From: Candidatus Opimibacter iunctus
Lineage (GTDB): Bacteria; Bacteroidota; Bacteroidia; Chitinophagales; Saprospiraceae
DNA length: 64,000 bases
Direction: 5' to 3'
Assembly (NCBI GenBank): GCA_016716665.1
Contig: JADJVH010000004.1
Span: forward strand, 1-64,000
Shown here: in pieces, positions 34,325 through 44,322 of the stretch
How the letters are laid out: every line of letters starts with the position of its first letter
Numbering within the stretch: the stretch's first letter is position 1
Position numbers and translations under genes: made by a program
The notes under the pieces: model-generated
What the model was told of the DNA's origin: nothing
What the model saw: only the letters and a program-made list of their open reading frames with translations
Databases searched by the model: none

Positions 34325-35490
34325 TACAATCCTGGCTATACCTGGTTCTCTTGCTCGGAGCATCCGAATGGGGCTTTTTCGGCCACCGGCTGATCAACAG
34401 GGTAGCGGTGTATACAGTGCCCACTGAAATGATGGGGTGGTACAAGCCTTACATTGATTACATCTCCGAACATGCGGTTGATCCTGACAAGAGGCGCTAT
34501 GCTACCAAGCATGAAGCTGTAAGGCATTATATAGACCTGGATCACTGGGGAACATTGCCATTTGATCACATGCCCAGGTATTGGGATCAGGCCCTTGCCC
34601 TCAATATGGAGGCTTATGTGATCAATGAGACAGACACTACCTTCCTGTTACGGGCGATTCCTCACGAACAATGGAAAGATACATTGGCGGACTATTCTGC
34701 GAGGCTGAGTCTCGTGCGTACGCATTACCTGAGGCAGTATTATGAAGATCAGGCAGCGATCACGTGTGACAGTCTGACCATGCTTTTTCCAGAGATGCAA
34801 TGCAATACATCATCGATCATCTATATCAGCGATGCATTTTCAGCGCATGGCATAGTGCCTTACCATCTCCAGGTCATGCAACGGCGACTGACCAAAGCCT
34901 TTAAGGAGCAAAACCTTGACCAGGTCATGAGAGTCTCTGCTGAATTTGGCCATTACATCGCGGATGCATGTGTACCACTGCACACGACTTCCAATTATAA
35001 TGGGCAGTTGACAGACCAGGTTGGGATACACGCCTTCTGGGAGAGCCGGATACCTGAGCTTTTTGCGATGGATGAGTTTGACATGGTCGTTGGTACGGCC
35101 ACCTATATTGATGATCCTGTTACCTATTTCTGGGATCTCGTACTCAGCAGTCATAAGGAAGTGGATAAGGTGCTTGGACTTGAAAAGGAATTGAGCCAGA
35201 CCTTTCCATCTGACAAGCAATTTTGTTTTGAAGAGAGGCAAAATCAAAATATCCGCACGCAATGCACCGCCTATGCTTCAGCCTACAATCTTGCGATGAA
35301 CAACATGGTCGAGGATCGGTTTAGAATCGCTGTCAAGGCAGTAGGGGATGTGTGGTATACAGCATGGGTGGATGCAGGCCAGCCGTCGCCTCCAGCTAAT
35401 AAGATGTTGGCACAACGTTCAGCGGAGGATGAAGAGCTGAACAAAGCAACTCAGTCTGGGAAGGCTTTAGGTCGCGAACACGAAAATTAA
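34321..35490 (+). CDS. Zinc-dependent phospholipase C / S1-P1-like family protein
   Basis: 389 residues. WGFFGHRLINRVAVYTVP starts the fold (Trp1-like ligand and His), followed by RRYATKHEAVRHYIDLDHWG, GHYIADACVPLHTTSNYNG and GIHAFWESRIPELF, all rich in His/Asp zinc ligands as in S1/P1 nuclease and phospholipase C families. No cleavable signal is obvious beyond a short hydrophobic start. I recognise it as a conserved Bacteroidota protein that usually lies beside DUF4340. Substrate unknown. Confidence 0.8.
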   Translation: MIQSWLYLVLLLGASEWGFFGHRLINRVAVYTVPTEMMGWYKPYIDYISEHAVDPDKRRYATKHEAVRHYIDLDHWGTLPFDHMPRYWDQALALNMEAYVINETDTTFLLRAIPHEQWKDTLADYSARLSLVRTHYLRQYYEDQAAITCDSLTMLFPEMQCNTSSIIYISDAFSAHGIVPYHLQVMQRRLTKAFKEQNLDQVMRVSAEFGHYIADACVPLHTTSNYNGQLTDQVGIHAFWESRIPELFAMDEFDMVVGTATYIDDPVTYFWDLVLSSHKEVDKVLGLEKELSQTFPSDKQFCFEERQNQNIRTQCTAYASAYNLAMNNMVEDRFRIAVKAVGDVWYTAWVDAGQPSPPANKMLAQRSAEDEELNKATQSGKALGREHEN

Positions 35491-35547
35491 ATGATGCTTC
35501 GGCTACGCTCAGCAACCTGAATTTCATAAAAGAAGAATCATGTTGTG

Positions 35548-35946
35548 TCAATCTTCTCCTTCATAGTAATCCTTGAAATCATCAATCTCCCTCCGCTCCT
35601 TCTTGGTCGGACGTCCGGCACCTCGCTCCCGGCGCTCTGGACCACCTTTGCCGATAAACCAACTCTTGTATTTGTTGATTTCCTCTTCGGGGGTGAGGTC
35701 CTCATAGCATGGCTTGGCCAGCAGGGGAGAGACTCTTTTTTCGATGAGTTGCAGTGCCTTGTATCTAAGGCGAAAGCCATCCTTTGTGACATCGATGATA
35801 TCTCCAACAGTTATCATGGCCGAAGGCTTGGCAGGTTCTCCCTTCAGCCGGACCTTTCCTTCCTTACACGCCTCAGTGGCTATACTCCGTGACTTGAAGA
35901 TCCGGATAGACCAGAGATATTTGTCGATGCGTACTTTGTCTGCCAT
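35548..35946 (-). CDS. hslR: S4-domain RNA-binding protein (HslR/Hsp15-like)
   Basis: 132 residues: an S4 domain (DKVRIDKYLWSIRIFKSRSIA to about residue 60) and a basic C-terminal tail with KKERREIDDFKDYY. Like E. coli Hsp15 it probably binds stalled 50S-tRNA complexes, but it may be another small S4 protein. It starts 15 bases after the DUF3817 gene. Confidence 0.85.
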   Translation of the reverse strand: MADKVRIDKYLWSIRIFKSRSIATEACKEGKVRLKGEPAKPSAMITVGDIIDVTKDGFRLRYKALQLIEKRVSPLLAKPCYEDLTPEEEINKYKSWFIGKGGPERRERGAGRPTKKERREIDDFKDYYEGED

Positions 35947-35961
35947 TGGTAGTGTCAGGCG

Positions 35962-36261
35962 CTAGGCCTTTACTTTTTCACTTTTCAATTCCAGTTCTTC
36001 ACTCTTCCACTCCTTGTCCATGTAGAAAGTACCAAACGGGATGATCGATGCGAGGAAAGCCTTGAGCATCCATTTGATATCCCGATTGTACTGATCATAA
36101 GACAGGTACATGAAGACCATGAAAGCGATAAACAAACCACCGTGGATCCCTCCCACGATTCTGACCGCCATCGGCATATCAGCCAGGTACTTGAGGGGCA
36201 TGGCAATAAACAAAAGGACCAGGTATGATATACCTTCGAGCTTGGCTATTTTTCTGAACAT
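35962..36261 (-). CDS. DUF3817 membrane protein
   Basis: About 99 residues with three TM helices: FRKIAKLEGISYLVLLFIAM, PLKYLADMP, RIVGGIHGGLFIAFMVF, typical of DUF3817. ATG 36261 is chosen; the longer frame from 36318 adds a polar, non-conserved stretch. Function unknown. It is co-directional with hslR. Confidence 0.85.
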   Translation of the reverse strand: MFRKIAKLEGISYLVLLFIAMPLKYLADMPMAVRIVGGIHGGLFIAFMVFMYLSYDQYNRDIKWMLKAFLASIIPFGTFYMDKEWKSEELELKSEKVKA

Positions 36262-36331
36262 AAGATTAGTTGATAATTTTTGTGATTTGGTGGTGATGTT
36301 AATTGTATTGTATTCCATTTAGGTTGACTCC

Positions 36332-39220
36332 TTATTCTCTCTTCTTTACTGCCAGGTCTATAGCGGCCTCCTGGTTGCCCTGCAGGATTTTTAGTTTGTA
36401 TTTACCCGGGGGCAGATAATATTTACCATTGTCCGCCTTCTTTATCTGGGGAGTGGTATCTGGCTTTTGTTGTTTAAGTAAGTTTTGCATTGGCTCAATG
36501 CCGGACTCATCCATCTCCAGGTTATAGGTATAGTAGCTAAGTCCTTTTTCTAATTTGATTTCCTGGTCACTTACCATCAGGCTGTCGGCATAGACTTGTA
36601 ACCTGGCCGGGCCTGCTGATCCGGTATAAACAGGAAATGACACAGATGGTTGTGCATATTCTGTCCATGAAGCGGAGCGGGAGCCCCATCTTTCACGGTA
36701 GAAGATAGAAATTTTCTCATTGAAGCAGGTCAGCGAATCAACCGTTTGCTTGCCTATTTTTTCTACGTGATTAATATCCGCCTTGTACAATGACCTTCCA
36801 TGTGTGGCCACTACGATTTCTTTGTCCCTGGCTTGAATAGCCAGATCGTGCACAGCAACGTATGGCAGATCCCCCATCGTCATAAAATGCATGCCACGGT
36901 CAATGGAGATATACAGGCCATTGTCCGTCCCGACATATAGGATGTCAGGATTGACAGGATCTTCCTTGAATACATTCACAGGTTCTGTAGGCAGATCAAG
37001 TCCAATGCGTTGCCAGCTATTACCATAATCGTCGGATAGATAAACATAGCTATCGAAGTGATCCCAACGATAGCCATTGAGCGTGGCATATACCCGACTG
37101 ACCGAATGGTTGCTGGCCTGGATTGAACTGACCCAAAGATTTTGGGGCAATGCATCAGAGATGCGCTCCCAGTTATTCCCACCATCCCTGGTGACATGGA
37201 TATAGCCATCATCACTTCCTGCGTAGAGCAGGCCGAATTGCAAAGGAGATTCATGCAGTGATACCAAGGTGCCATAAGCCACATCGCCTTCTTTTGGGCC
37301 ATGCGTAAGATCACCAGAGATCGGCTTGAAATTTTTACCCTGGTCAAAGGACCGAAATACCCTTTCGGCTCCCATGTACAGGATGTCCTGATTGTGCACT
37401 GACAGTTGAACAGGTGTCTCCCAGTTCCAACGATATGGCCTTTCCCCCAATTCATGCACCGGAGTAACGCGGGTGTCATCTTCTCCTTCATCTACAGAGA
37501 CTTTGTAATAGTTTCCAAACTGAAATCCTGTATATACTGTGCTGTTGTCCCTGGTATCGACGGCTACCTGCATGCCATCTCCACCCATGATTTCTTTATA
37601 CGCATATTGTCCGGTAGAATGCCATTCGACACCAGGTGTGTAGGTGGAAGGGCCTACCCATACGCCATTGTCTTGCAGACCGCCATAGACATTGTAAGGC
37701 TTTGCATTATCAACAGCGATACTATAAAACTGTCCTACTGGCGGATGATTGCATTTGATCCAATTGGTCCCGTCATCATAACTGATATTGAGTCCGCCAT
37801 CATTGCCTGACACGAGGTGGCCATCCATGCGAGGGTCGACCCACAAGGCATGATGATCCCCATGCATATTGTCTCCTGCTATAGATTTCCAGGTGGCACC
37901 ACCATCTTCGGATTTCAGCAGCGGTACACCCAGGATGTAGAGTTTCTGTGGATTGTTTTTGGCGATCCGTATCTGTCCGAAATAATAGCCATAGGTGTAG
38001 AAGATATTATCCAGAAAGCCATCATGCACTTTCGTCCATGTCTTTCCATTGTCTATGCTCTTGTATATTTCTGTGCCGATCACTTCTGAATCAAACAACA
38101 GGCTGTTGGCATCCTGTGTATATTCCACGAGCGTTGATGGAGTGATCGTACCTTTTTTCATTAAGATCCTGATTGTATCCACCGTATACTTTTCTGGAAA
38201 ATCATTGTCCTCCAGGTATTGCTTGATCTTATCATCCTTGAGTGTAAGGAACGTATCTGCACTCATATCATTGAGCATCACTTTGGTCAGCTTATCATCC
38301 GCAGCAGGTTTTGCAGGACGCTCATATTGATTGTCGATGATCGCATAGATGATCGTTTCATTTTTACTTTTTACGATATCCAGACCGATGCGGCCCACAC
38401 CTGAGCCTGTTGGAAATCCACTTCCCGCCACGGTGAGTTGCACCCATGTCCTGCCTGAGTCTGTTGACTTATAGATGCCTGACCCGGTGCCCGATTCACT
38501 GAAATTCCACGCCCTCCGGGTTCGGTCCCATGTTGCTGCATAGAGTACATTTGGATTTGAAGGATCATACACCAGGTCTATAGCACCGGTTGACGCATTG
38601 ACTGATAATGCATGACGCCAGGTGACGCCTCCATCAGAGGTACTGTATACGCCTCTGTTGGTATTGTTACTATATAGTGCCCCGAGGCAAGCTACATGTA
38701 CGATGTTAGGATTGACAGGATGCAGGATGATTCGTCCGATATGGTGGCTTTCATCGAGGCCCATGTGTTTCCAGGTCTTGCCTTTGTCCATGCTCTTATA
38801 GATGCCTACACCGGAATAGGAAGATCGGCTCGAGTTGTTTTCACCCGTTCCTACCCAAATGATGCCTGCACTCCAGTTGACCGCAATATCACCTATCGTG
38901 ATACAGGCTTCTTTGTCAAAGACTGGCGTAAATGAGGTGCCGTTATTATTGGTGTACCATACACCACCTGATGCATAAGCAACATACATCTCTGTGGTCT
39001 TTGAAGGATTGACATCAACGTCTACGATACGGCCGCTGCACACGGTAGGGCCGATATTGGTAAAGGGAAGATGGCTGAACAACGAATTTTCATCCAGTGC
39101 CTTGTGTTTCCTGTAACTTTCCATTCGCGCTGAGGCAGGCGTTGGAACAGGTGGCTCCTGAGCCAGGAGGGGAAATTGAAAAATCAAAAGTAGCAGGGTG
39201 ACCAGAGTGAGAATCTTCAT
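36332..39220 (-). CDS. Large exported BNR/Asp-box repeat protein (sortilin/VPS10-like beta-propeller)
   Basis: 962 residues with a signal peptide (KILTLVTLLLLIFQFPLLAQ). Asp-box repeats run through most of the protein: SMDKGKTW, STSDGGVTW, STDSGRTW, SIDNGKTW, SEDGGATW, TRDGGNNW, SDDYGNSW, forming one or two beta-propellers, as in VPS10/sortilin and xyloglucanase families. The C-terminus is a small beta domain. The -7 box at 39281-39288 lies upstream of this start and excludes the longer ORF start at 39283. Probably cell-surface or secreted; substrate unknown. Confidence 0.82.
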   Translation of the reverse strand: MKILTLVTLLLLIFQFPLLAQEPPVPTPASARMESYRKHKALDENSLFSHLPFTNIGPTVCSGRIVDVDVNPSKTTEMYVAYASGGVWYTNNNGTSFTPVFDKEACITIGDIAVNWSAGIIWVGTGENNSSRSSYSGVGIYKSMDKGKTWKHMGLDESHHIGRIILHPVNPNIVHVACLGALYSNNTNRGVYSTSDGGVTWRHALSVNASTGAIDLVYDPSNPNVLYAATWDRTRRAWNFSESGTGSGIYKSTDSGRTWVQLTVAGSGFPTGSGVGRIGLDIVKSKNETIIYAIIDNQYERPAKPAADDKLTKVMLNDMSADTFLTLKDDKIKQYLEDNDFPEKYTVDTIRILMKKGTITPSTLVEYTQDANSLLFDSEVIGTEIYKSIDNGKTWTKVHDGFLDNIFYTYGYYFGQIRIAKNNPQKLYILGVPLLKSEDGGATWKSIAGDNMHGDHHALWVDPRMDGHLVSGNDGGLNISYDDGTNWIKCNHPPVGQFYSIAVDNAKPYNVYGGLQDNGVWVGPSTYTPGVEWHSTGQYAYKEIMGGDGMQVAVDTRDNSTVYTGFQFGNYYKVSVDEGEDDTRVTPVHELGERPYRWNWETPVQLSVHNQDILYMGAERVFRSFDQGKNFKPISGDLTHGPKEGDVAYGTLVSLHESPLQFGLLYAGSDDGYIHVTRDGGNNWERISDALPQNLWVSSIQASNHSVSRVYATLNGYRWDHFDSYVYLSDDYGNSWQRIGLDLPTEPVNVFKEDPVNPDILYVGTDNGLYISIDRGMHFMTMGDLPYVAVHDLAIQARDKEIVVATHGRSLYKADINHVEKIGKQTVDSLTCFNEKISIFYRERWGSRSASWTEYAQPSVSFPVYTGSAGPARLQVYADSLMVSDQEIKLEKGLSYYTYNLEMDESGIEPMQNLLKQQKPDTTPQIKKADNGKYYLPPGKYKLKILQGNQEAAIDLAVKKRE

Positions 39221-39567
39221 TGATGTAGGTTGACAAGTGAAATGGCCAGGTGGGCGGCCGGAAAAGCATAAGGATGGGATCAAAAATAGGAAAAGAGCCG
39301 CTTATCGGCAGATGGTGAGCTCAAGGAACAGGCAAAGCGAGGCTTAAATTCTGACCAACGATGATCGTGGATAGCTGAAAGGCCTGAAATTCAGGGTTCC
39401 ATGTCGATCAGGCAGGTTTTTGTCTATTTGTTAAACACATCCCGCCTAAATCACTGATCTTTGCCCCTTCCGGATGACAATCCACGGAGGCCGAAAGGCA
39501 AACCTCAGCAGCATAAAAAGGGGATAACTGACAACTGTGACAGAAACAGGGAGAAAATATAAGATTT
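39221..39567. other. 347-base region between the BNR gene and the truncated S41 gene
   Basis: Holds the BNR promoter. In all frames of the + strand I see no stretch resembling the S41 N-terminus. Confidence 0.5.
39281..39288 (-). promoter_or_regulatory. -7 box TATTTTTG for the BNR-repeat protein
   Basis: An exact TAnnTTTG match on the minus strand, giving a leader of about 55 bases to ATG 39220. Confidence 0.5.
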
Positions 39568-40827
39568 GTGGTAGAAGTGGCTTTTATAAAAGATAGCCTT
39601 GTCATCCTGTATCCAAAGAAAGATAGCCCTGCAGAGCGTGCTGGCCTGCGCCCCGGCGATTATATCCTTGCCGTCAATGACAAGGTAGTTGGTCCTGACT
39701 CTACGTCAAAGAATGAGGTACTGGAGCAGATCAGGGGAGTGAAAGGCACCAAGGTAAAGCTTAGGATAAAACCAATGCTCAAGGGTGAATCCCGCGAACT
39801 GGAAGTGGCCAGGGAAGAAATCAAGGTATCCAGCGTAGTAGCTGGTTATATGATTGATTCCAGTGTAGCTTATATCAAGCTCCAGCGATTTACCAATTCC
39901 ACCTATCGCGAATTTATGGATCAATGGGAGCGTCTCGCCACCCAGCACCACGCTGAACATCTCATTCTTGACCTAAGGGATAATCCCGGTGGTTATCTTA
40001 AAGAAGCTGTCAACATCCTTTCCCAGATCATGGAAGAAGAGGGTAAGCTATTGGTCTACACAGAAGGTATGCATCAGCGGAGGATTGAGTATAAGAGTAC
40101 AGGTAAGGTTTTCTTTCCGATCGGACATGTGGCGGTATTGATCAATGGCTCATCTGCCTCGGCCAGTGAGATTGTGGCAGGATGTATCCAGGACCAGGAC
40201 AGAGGTATAGTCATCGGCACGCGATCTTATGGCAAAGGCCTGGTACAGGAGCAATTTGAACTGTCCAACGGTGGCGTATTGCGCATGACGATTTCAAAGT
40301 ATTATACCCCTTCAGGCAGGCTCATTCAGAAAGCATACGATTCCACGTCAGTAGTTGACACCGTGGTTATTTTTAAGACGGTATCCGGACGGCCTGTTCA
40401 TGCAGGTGGCGGGATCATCCCCGATATCACGATCAATGATGATATAGATTGGCTAAACCCTAGCCAGAAAGCCTGGATGGACATCATCTCTGAGTATGCC
40501 ATCCGCTACAACCTGGTCCATTACAATGGTGAATTGGTGCCTGTTGATCAGATAAATGTTGTGTTAGGACAACTACCACCGGATACGGCCATTGTTGCTG
40601 ATCTATCGCGTCTGGTCACCAAGGTTGGGAAGCCTGGTGATCCTGCTTTATTGCAGTACCTCAATGCCAACAAGGATGATATCCTGCGCATTGCAAAAGC
40701 TACCCTTGCAGCTTATCGTACCGGAGAAGAAGGCTGGTATATAGGATTCAATGATACTGATCCGGTAGTCAAGAGAGCAAGGGAATTAGTCCTGATGGAT
40801 CCGATGGCAGCTCTTAGAGGAAATTGA
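39568..40827 (+). CDS. S41 C-terminal-processing protease, 5'-truncated
   Basis: 419 residues from a GTG start. It begins inside a PDZ domain (KDSPAERAGLRPGDYILAV) and continues into the S41 catalytic core: DLRDNPGGYLKEAV, the Ser in NGSSASASEIVAG, and Lys in GTRSYGKGLVQEQ. Family members carry about 80-100 more residues at the start (signal peptide, N-helix), which are absent, and a stop lies at 39538. So the gene is truncated, or fused to a short new start. The missing signal would leave it cytoplasmic. Confidence 0.7.
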   Translation: MVEVAFIKDSLVILYPKKDSPAERAGLRPGDYILAVNDKVVGPDSTSKNEVLEQIRGVKGTKVKLRIKPMLKGESRELEVAREEIKVSSVVAGYMIDSSVAYIKLQRFTNSTYREFMDQWERLATQHHAEHLILDLRDNPGGYLKEAVNILSQIMEEEGKLLVYTEGMHQRRIEYKSTGKVFFPIGHVAVLINGSSASASEIVAGCIQDQDRGIVIGTRSYGKGLVQEQFELSNGGVLRMTISKYYTPSGRLIQKAYDSTSVVDTVVIFKTVSGRPVHAGGGIIPDITINDDIDWLNPSQKAWMDIISEYAIRYNLVHYNGELVPVDQINVVLGQLPPDTAIVADLSRLVTKVGKPGDPALLQYLNANKDDILRIAKATLAAYRTGEEGWYIGFNDTDPVVKRARELVLMDPMAALRGN

Positions 40828-41412
40828 TTACTGGACATACCTTATAAAATCCAGTTCACCGTTAGCATCATATCGCGCTATGACGGAAGCAGTACCTGTC
40901 ATGTCTTTTTCAGCGAAAGCAGGGAGGGCAAGATCTACCTGGCTGATAATTTCAGAACTGATCGTTCCAAATTTGGTTGGAGATGGGGTGCCGGAAATAT
41001 TGGCTGAGGTGGAAACCAGCGGCTGGCCATATGATTCCAGGAGGTCATGGCAAAATCCTGCCTTCACGACTCTGACTCCGATACTACCATCCTCGGCGGC
41101 GAGATGGCGATAAGGTTCTCTGGCTTCGGGGTAAATCACCGTGAGCGGTCTTTCATGAAAGTAGAGGAGTGTATCGATGCGGGGATGGACGCCACTTACT
41201 ACTTCATAAAGTTGGGCGACGCTGGGCACCAGTACTATCAATGGCTTATTATAACTTCGGCCTTTGATCTCGTATACCTTCCTGACAGCTTCCTTGTTGG
41301 TGGCATCACAACCAATTCCCCATATCGTATCTGCCGGATATAAAAGCACCCCTCCCTCGCGGAGAGTCAAAACAGCCTGATCAATAATCTTTTGTAAATT
41401 TTCTTTGTTCAC
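40828..41412 (-). CDS. tsaC: L-threonylcarbamoyladenylate synthase (Sua5/TsaC)
   Basis: About 194 residues: the YrdC-like fold with YPADTIWGIGCDA, KGRSYNKPLIVLV (Lys/Arg substrate motif) and PLVSTSANISG. It makes threonylcarbamoyl-AMP for t6A37. The start is GTG 41412 (VNKENLQK). A -7 box TACTTTTG at 41438-41445 supports it and rules out the upstream ORF start at 41481. Confidence 0.9.
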   Translation of the reverse strand: MNKENLQKIIDQAVLTLREGGVLLYPADTIWGIGCDATNKEAVRKVYEIKGRSYNKPLIVLVPSVAQLYEVVSGVHPRIDTLLYFHERPLTVIYPEAREPYRHLAAEDGSIGVRVVKAGFCHDLLESYGQPLVSTSANISGTPSPTKFGTISSEIISQVDLALPAFAEKDMTGTASVIARYDANGELDFIRYVQ

Positions 41413-41437
41413 TAGGGAAGGGTTTATAAAAAGCACG

Positions 41438-41445
41438 CAAAAGTA
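41438..41445 (-). promoter_or_regulatory. -7 box TACTTTTG for tsaC
   Basis: An exact TAnnTTTG match on the minus strand, 25 bases upstream of GTG 41412. Confidence 0.5.
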
Positions 41446-41516
41446 AAGTAAACGGCATCCTCGACAGGGCCAAACGTACAAAAACAGAAAATTAAACGTT
41501 AAAAACAGACGCGAAT

Positions 41517-41524
41517 TACCTTTA
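41517..41524 (+). promoter_or_regulatory. -7 box TACCTTTA for the PKD/T9SS gene
   Basis: One mismatch to TAnnTTTG, 21 bases upstream of ATG 41546. Confidence 0.4.
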
Positions 41525-41545
41525 GCGCGTATCTTTTCAAATAAT

Positions 41546-43822
41546 ATGCACCCAAATCACATAGTTATACTGATCCGAAGGTTTCTGGCCCTAATCCTAT
41601 TCTTCAGCGCCATGGGCATATCCAATGCAAGGCATATCGTCGGCGGGGAGATCTATTACAACTGCCTGGGACCAGGTTCACTCACGGACACGCGTAACTA
41701 CCGGATGACCATGAAGATCTACCGGGACTGTGCCAGTAACGGGGCCGATTTTGACAACCCAGCCCGGATAGGGGTATACTCCCACGTCAACGGAGTCTAC
41801 ACCTTTGTCAAGATGCTCAATGTCAATCACGGATTTGTAACCAGCCTTGAAGCCCAGGAGAATCCATGCCTGATCCTGCCACCAAATGTTTGTGTAGAAG
41901 AGACTTCCTACTTCATCAACCTCAACAATCTGCCTTTGATAGCCGGCTCTTATATCGTGTCATGGCAGCGGTGTTGCAGGAATAATACGATCACCAATAT
42001 TGTGGCACCTAACAATACTGGAGCTACCTACACTATAGAAGTGACTGAAGAGGCCCAGCGCACCTGCAATAACGGACCTCAGTTTATCAATTTCCCTCCG
42101 ATCGGGATATGTGTCAATGATCCGCTGAATTTTTGATCACCTGCCGTTGATGCAGAAGGTGACCAGATCGTATATGAATTTTGTGCTCCGCTCAAGGGAG
42201 GAGGCCCACTGGGTGTTGATAATCCTACCCAGCAAAACCTCTGCGATGGTATCACACCTGATCCGCGTAACTGCCTCCCGCCTTACCAGGATGTGCAGTT
42301 TGCAGCGCCAAATTATTCACCCAACAATCCACTTGGGACAGTTTCGCCTTTGTTTATCAATCCTGTGACTGGTATCATTACAGGGACTCCTAACCTTACC
42401 GGTCAGTTTGTTGTAGGAATTTGTGTCAAGGAATACAGGAATGGTATCCTCCTGAGTATCCTCCGGCGTGATTTCCAGTTTAACGTACTCAATTGCTCCT
42501 CTGCCGTTACCGCCGATATCAAGGCAGATGCTGTAGTCAACGGGCAGGAGTTTGTACTCAATTCGTGTGGCAACAATACAGTCACTTTTAAGAATGAAAG
42601 CGAGTTAAAAGCCTATATCCGCAGTTACCATTGGACGTTCGATATCAATGGCAATAAGGTTGAATCTACAGACCGTGATGCTACGTTTACTTTTCCCGGC
42701 GTAGGCAGCTATCTCGGAAGCATGATCGTCAATGAAGGTGAGCAATGCGGAGATACAGCGTATATCAAGGTCAATGTGTTTCCTTCTATCACAGCGGATT
42801 TTGAGTTTGATTATGACACTTGCATAGGAGGCCCTGTAAGCTTCAAGGATAAGTCGTTTACATTGGCGCAGAGCCTCACCGACTGGAACTGGGATTTCGG
42901 GGACACAGAGAAAAGTGCCGTGCGAAATCCAAATCACCTGTACCAGACGCCTGGCAATCATCCTGTGCGATTGATTGTCAAGGACAATAACCAATGCAAG
43001 GACACCTTAATACAAGCAGTCAATTATTTCCCGGTTCCGCCTTTACTCCTGGTCAAGCCAACTAAATACAGCGCCTGTGTTCCTGAGGTTATTAAGTTTA
43101 CCAACCTGTCAGTCCCCATAGATAATACATATGATATCCATTGGGATTTTGGCGATGGTGGGACGGACGACCGGATAAGCCCTGATCATGAATATACTAC
43201 TGCCGGGGTATTCAGCGTCAAGTTGGAAGTTACCTCACCGATAGGTTGCTATACCTCTGCGGTATTCCCAAACCTGATCACCATGGAACCTTCTCCGGTG
43301 GCAGACTTTACATTTACCCCTGAAGTGATCAATAGTATAGAGTCAACAGCCACCTTTACTGACCTTTCTACAGGTGGGTCTGGTTGGTACTGGGATTTTG
43401 GGGGAGAGGCCCGTTCGTTTGTCCGCAACCCAACATATACCTTCAAGGATACAGGCAGGTTTGACATCATGCAGGTGGTATTTCACCCTAATGGATGTAC
43501 AGATACTTTGATCAAATCAATTGATATTGAGCCAATTGTGCAGTTTTTCCTCCCCAATGCCTTTACCCCCAACTATGATGGTAAAAATGAGACCTACAAG
43601 CCTAAGGGATTGAGTTCGGGGGCCAGTGCCTATACACTTGGGATCTGGACGCGGTGGGGTGAGCAGGTTTTTGAAACCAATGACCCAGAGGAAGGGTGGA
43701 ATGGCCGGAAATACAATACCGGACAGGATTTGCCGGTAGGGGTATACCTCTGTGTCCTGCAGTATAAGGATGCCCGCAACAGGCCCTTTGAACTCCGGGA
43801 ATTTGTCACCCTGGTCCGATAA
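41546..43822 (+). pseudogene. PKD-domain surface protein with T9SS type B sorting domain; in-frame TGA at 42134-42136
   Basis: One frame of 759 codons with an internal stop. Before it: signal peptide, NARHIVGGEIYYNC and RDCASNGADFDNP. After it: DAEGDQIVYEFC, then PKD domains (WNWDFGDTEK, IHWDFGDGG, WYWDFGG) and a C-terminal gliding-motility-type B domain (FLPNAFTPNYDGKNETY, then WGEQVF and the GVYLCVLQYKD end). Homologues read through this point (..NF, then a short loop, then D(A)EGDQ). A single-base substitution or a compensated indel would explain it. It is a predicted adhesin or surface protein. Confidence 0.82.
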
Positions 43823-43865
43823 TTGAAAAAATCCTTCTTGTGGGTATAAATAGTTGAAAAAAGCA

Positions 43866-43873
43866 TACCTTTG
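43866..43873 (+). promoter_or_regulatory. -7 box TACCTTTG for rplS
   Basis: An exact TAnnTTTG match, 38 bases before ATG 43912. Confidence 0.5.
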
Positions 43874-43911
43874 TCGCTCTTTTTTAAGATAGTTATACAA
43901 TCATCAGCGTC

Positions 43912-44265
43912 ATGGATCTTATCAAGCTAGTTCATCAGCAACTCAATACCCAGCCAAATTTCCCTGCTTTCAAGTCAGGGGACAACATCGTCGTATCCTA
44001 CAAAATCATTGAAGGTGCCAAGGAGCGTATCCAGGATTTTAAGGGGGATGTGATCCAGATCAAAGGCAGCGGAGCGGGTAAAACGTTTACTGTACGTAAG
44101 ATTTCCAATGGTGTTGGTGTAGAACGTATCTTTCCTTACAGCTCTCCGCACATCGTTGAGATCAAGTTGCTGAAGAAAGGCAAAGTGCGTCGTGCAAGGT
44201 TGTTCTATCTCCGCGATCTCGTTGGTAAGAAAGCCAAGATCAAGGAAAAGAAGGCTTTCAACTAA
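43912..44265 (+). CDS. rplS: 50S ribosomal protein L19
   Basis: 117 residues with FKSGDNIVVSYKIIEGAKER, KTFTVRKISNGVGVERIFP and GKVRRARLFYLRDLVGKKAK, complete L19. It lies at the 30S/50S interface. The usual partner trmD is 30 kb away. Followed by a hairpin at 44277-44297. Confidence 0.97.
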   Translation: MDLIKLVHQQLNTQPNFPAFKSGDNIVVSYKIIEGAKERIQDFKGDVIQIKGSGAGKTFTVRKISNGVGVERIFPYSSPHIVEIKLLKKGKVRRARLFYLRDLVGKKAKIKEKKAFN

Positions 44266-44276
44266 GAGCCATCCTG

Positions 44277-44297
44277 AGGAGCGTTCATACTGCTCCT
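44277..44297 (+). terminator. Hairpin after rplS
   Basis: AGGAGC (44277-44282) pairs with GCTCCT (44292-44297) across a nine-base loop, followed by TTC. Weak T-run. Confidence 0.4.
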
Positions 44298-44322
44298 TTC
44301 CCGATTTTCCATTTATCCTATT

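Noticed and set aside
42134..42136. TGA recoding as selenocysteine
   Set aside because: No catalytic Cys context or SECIS-like hairpin; TGA terminates many other genes here.
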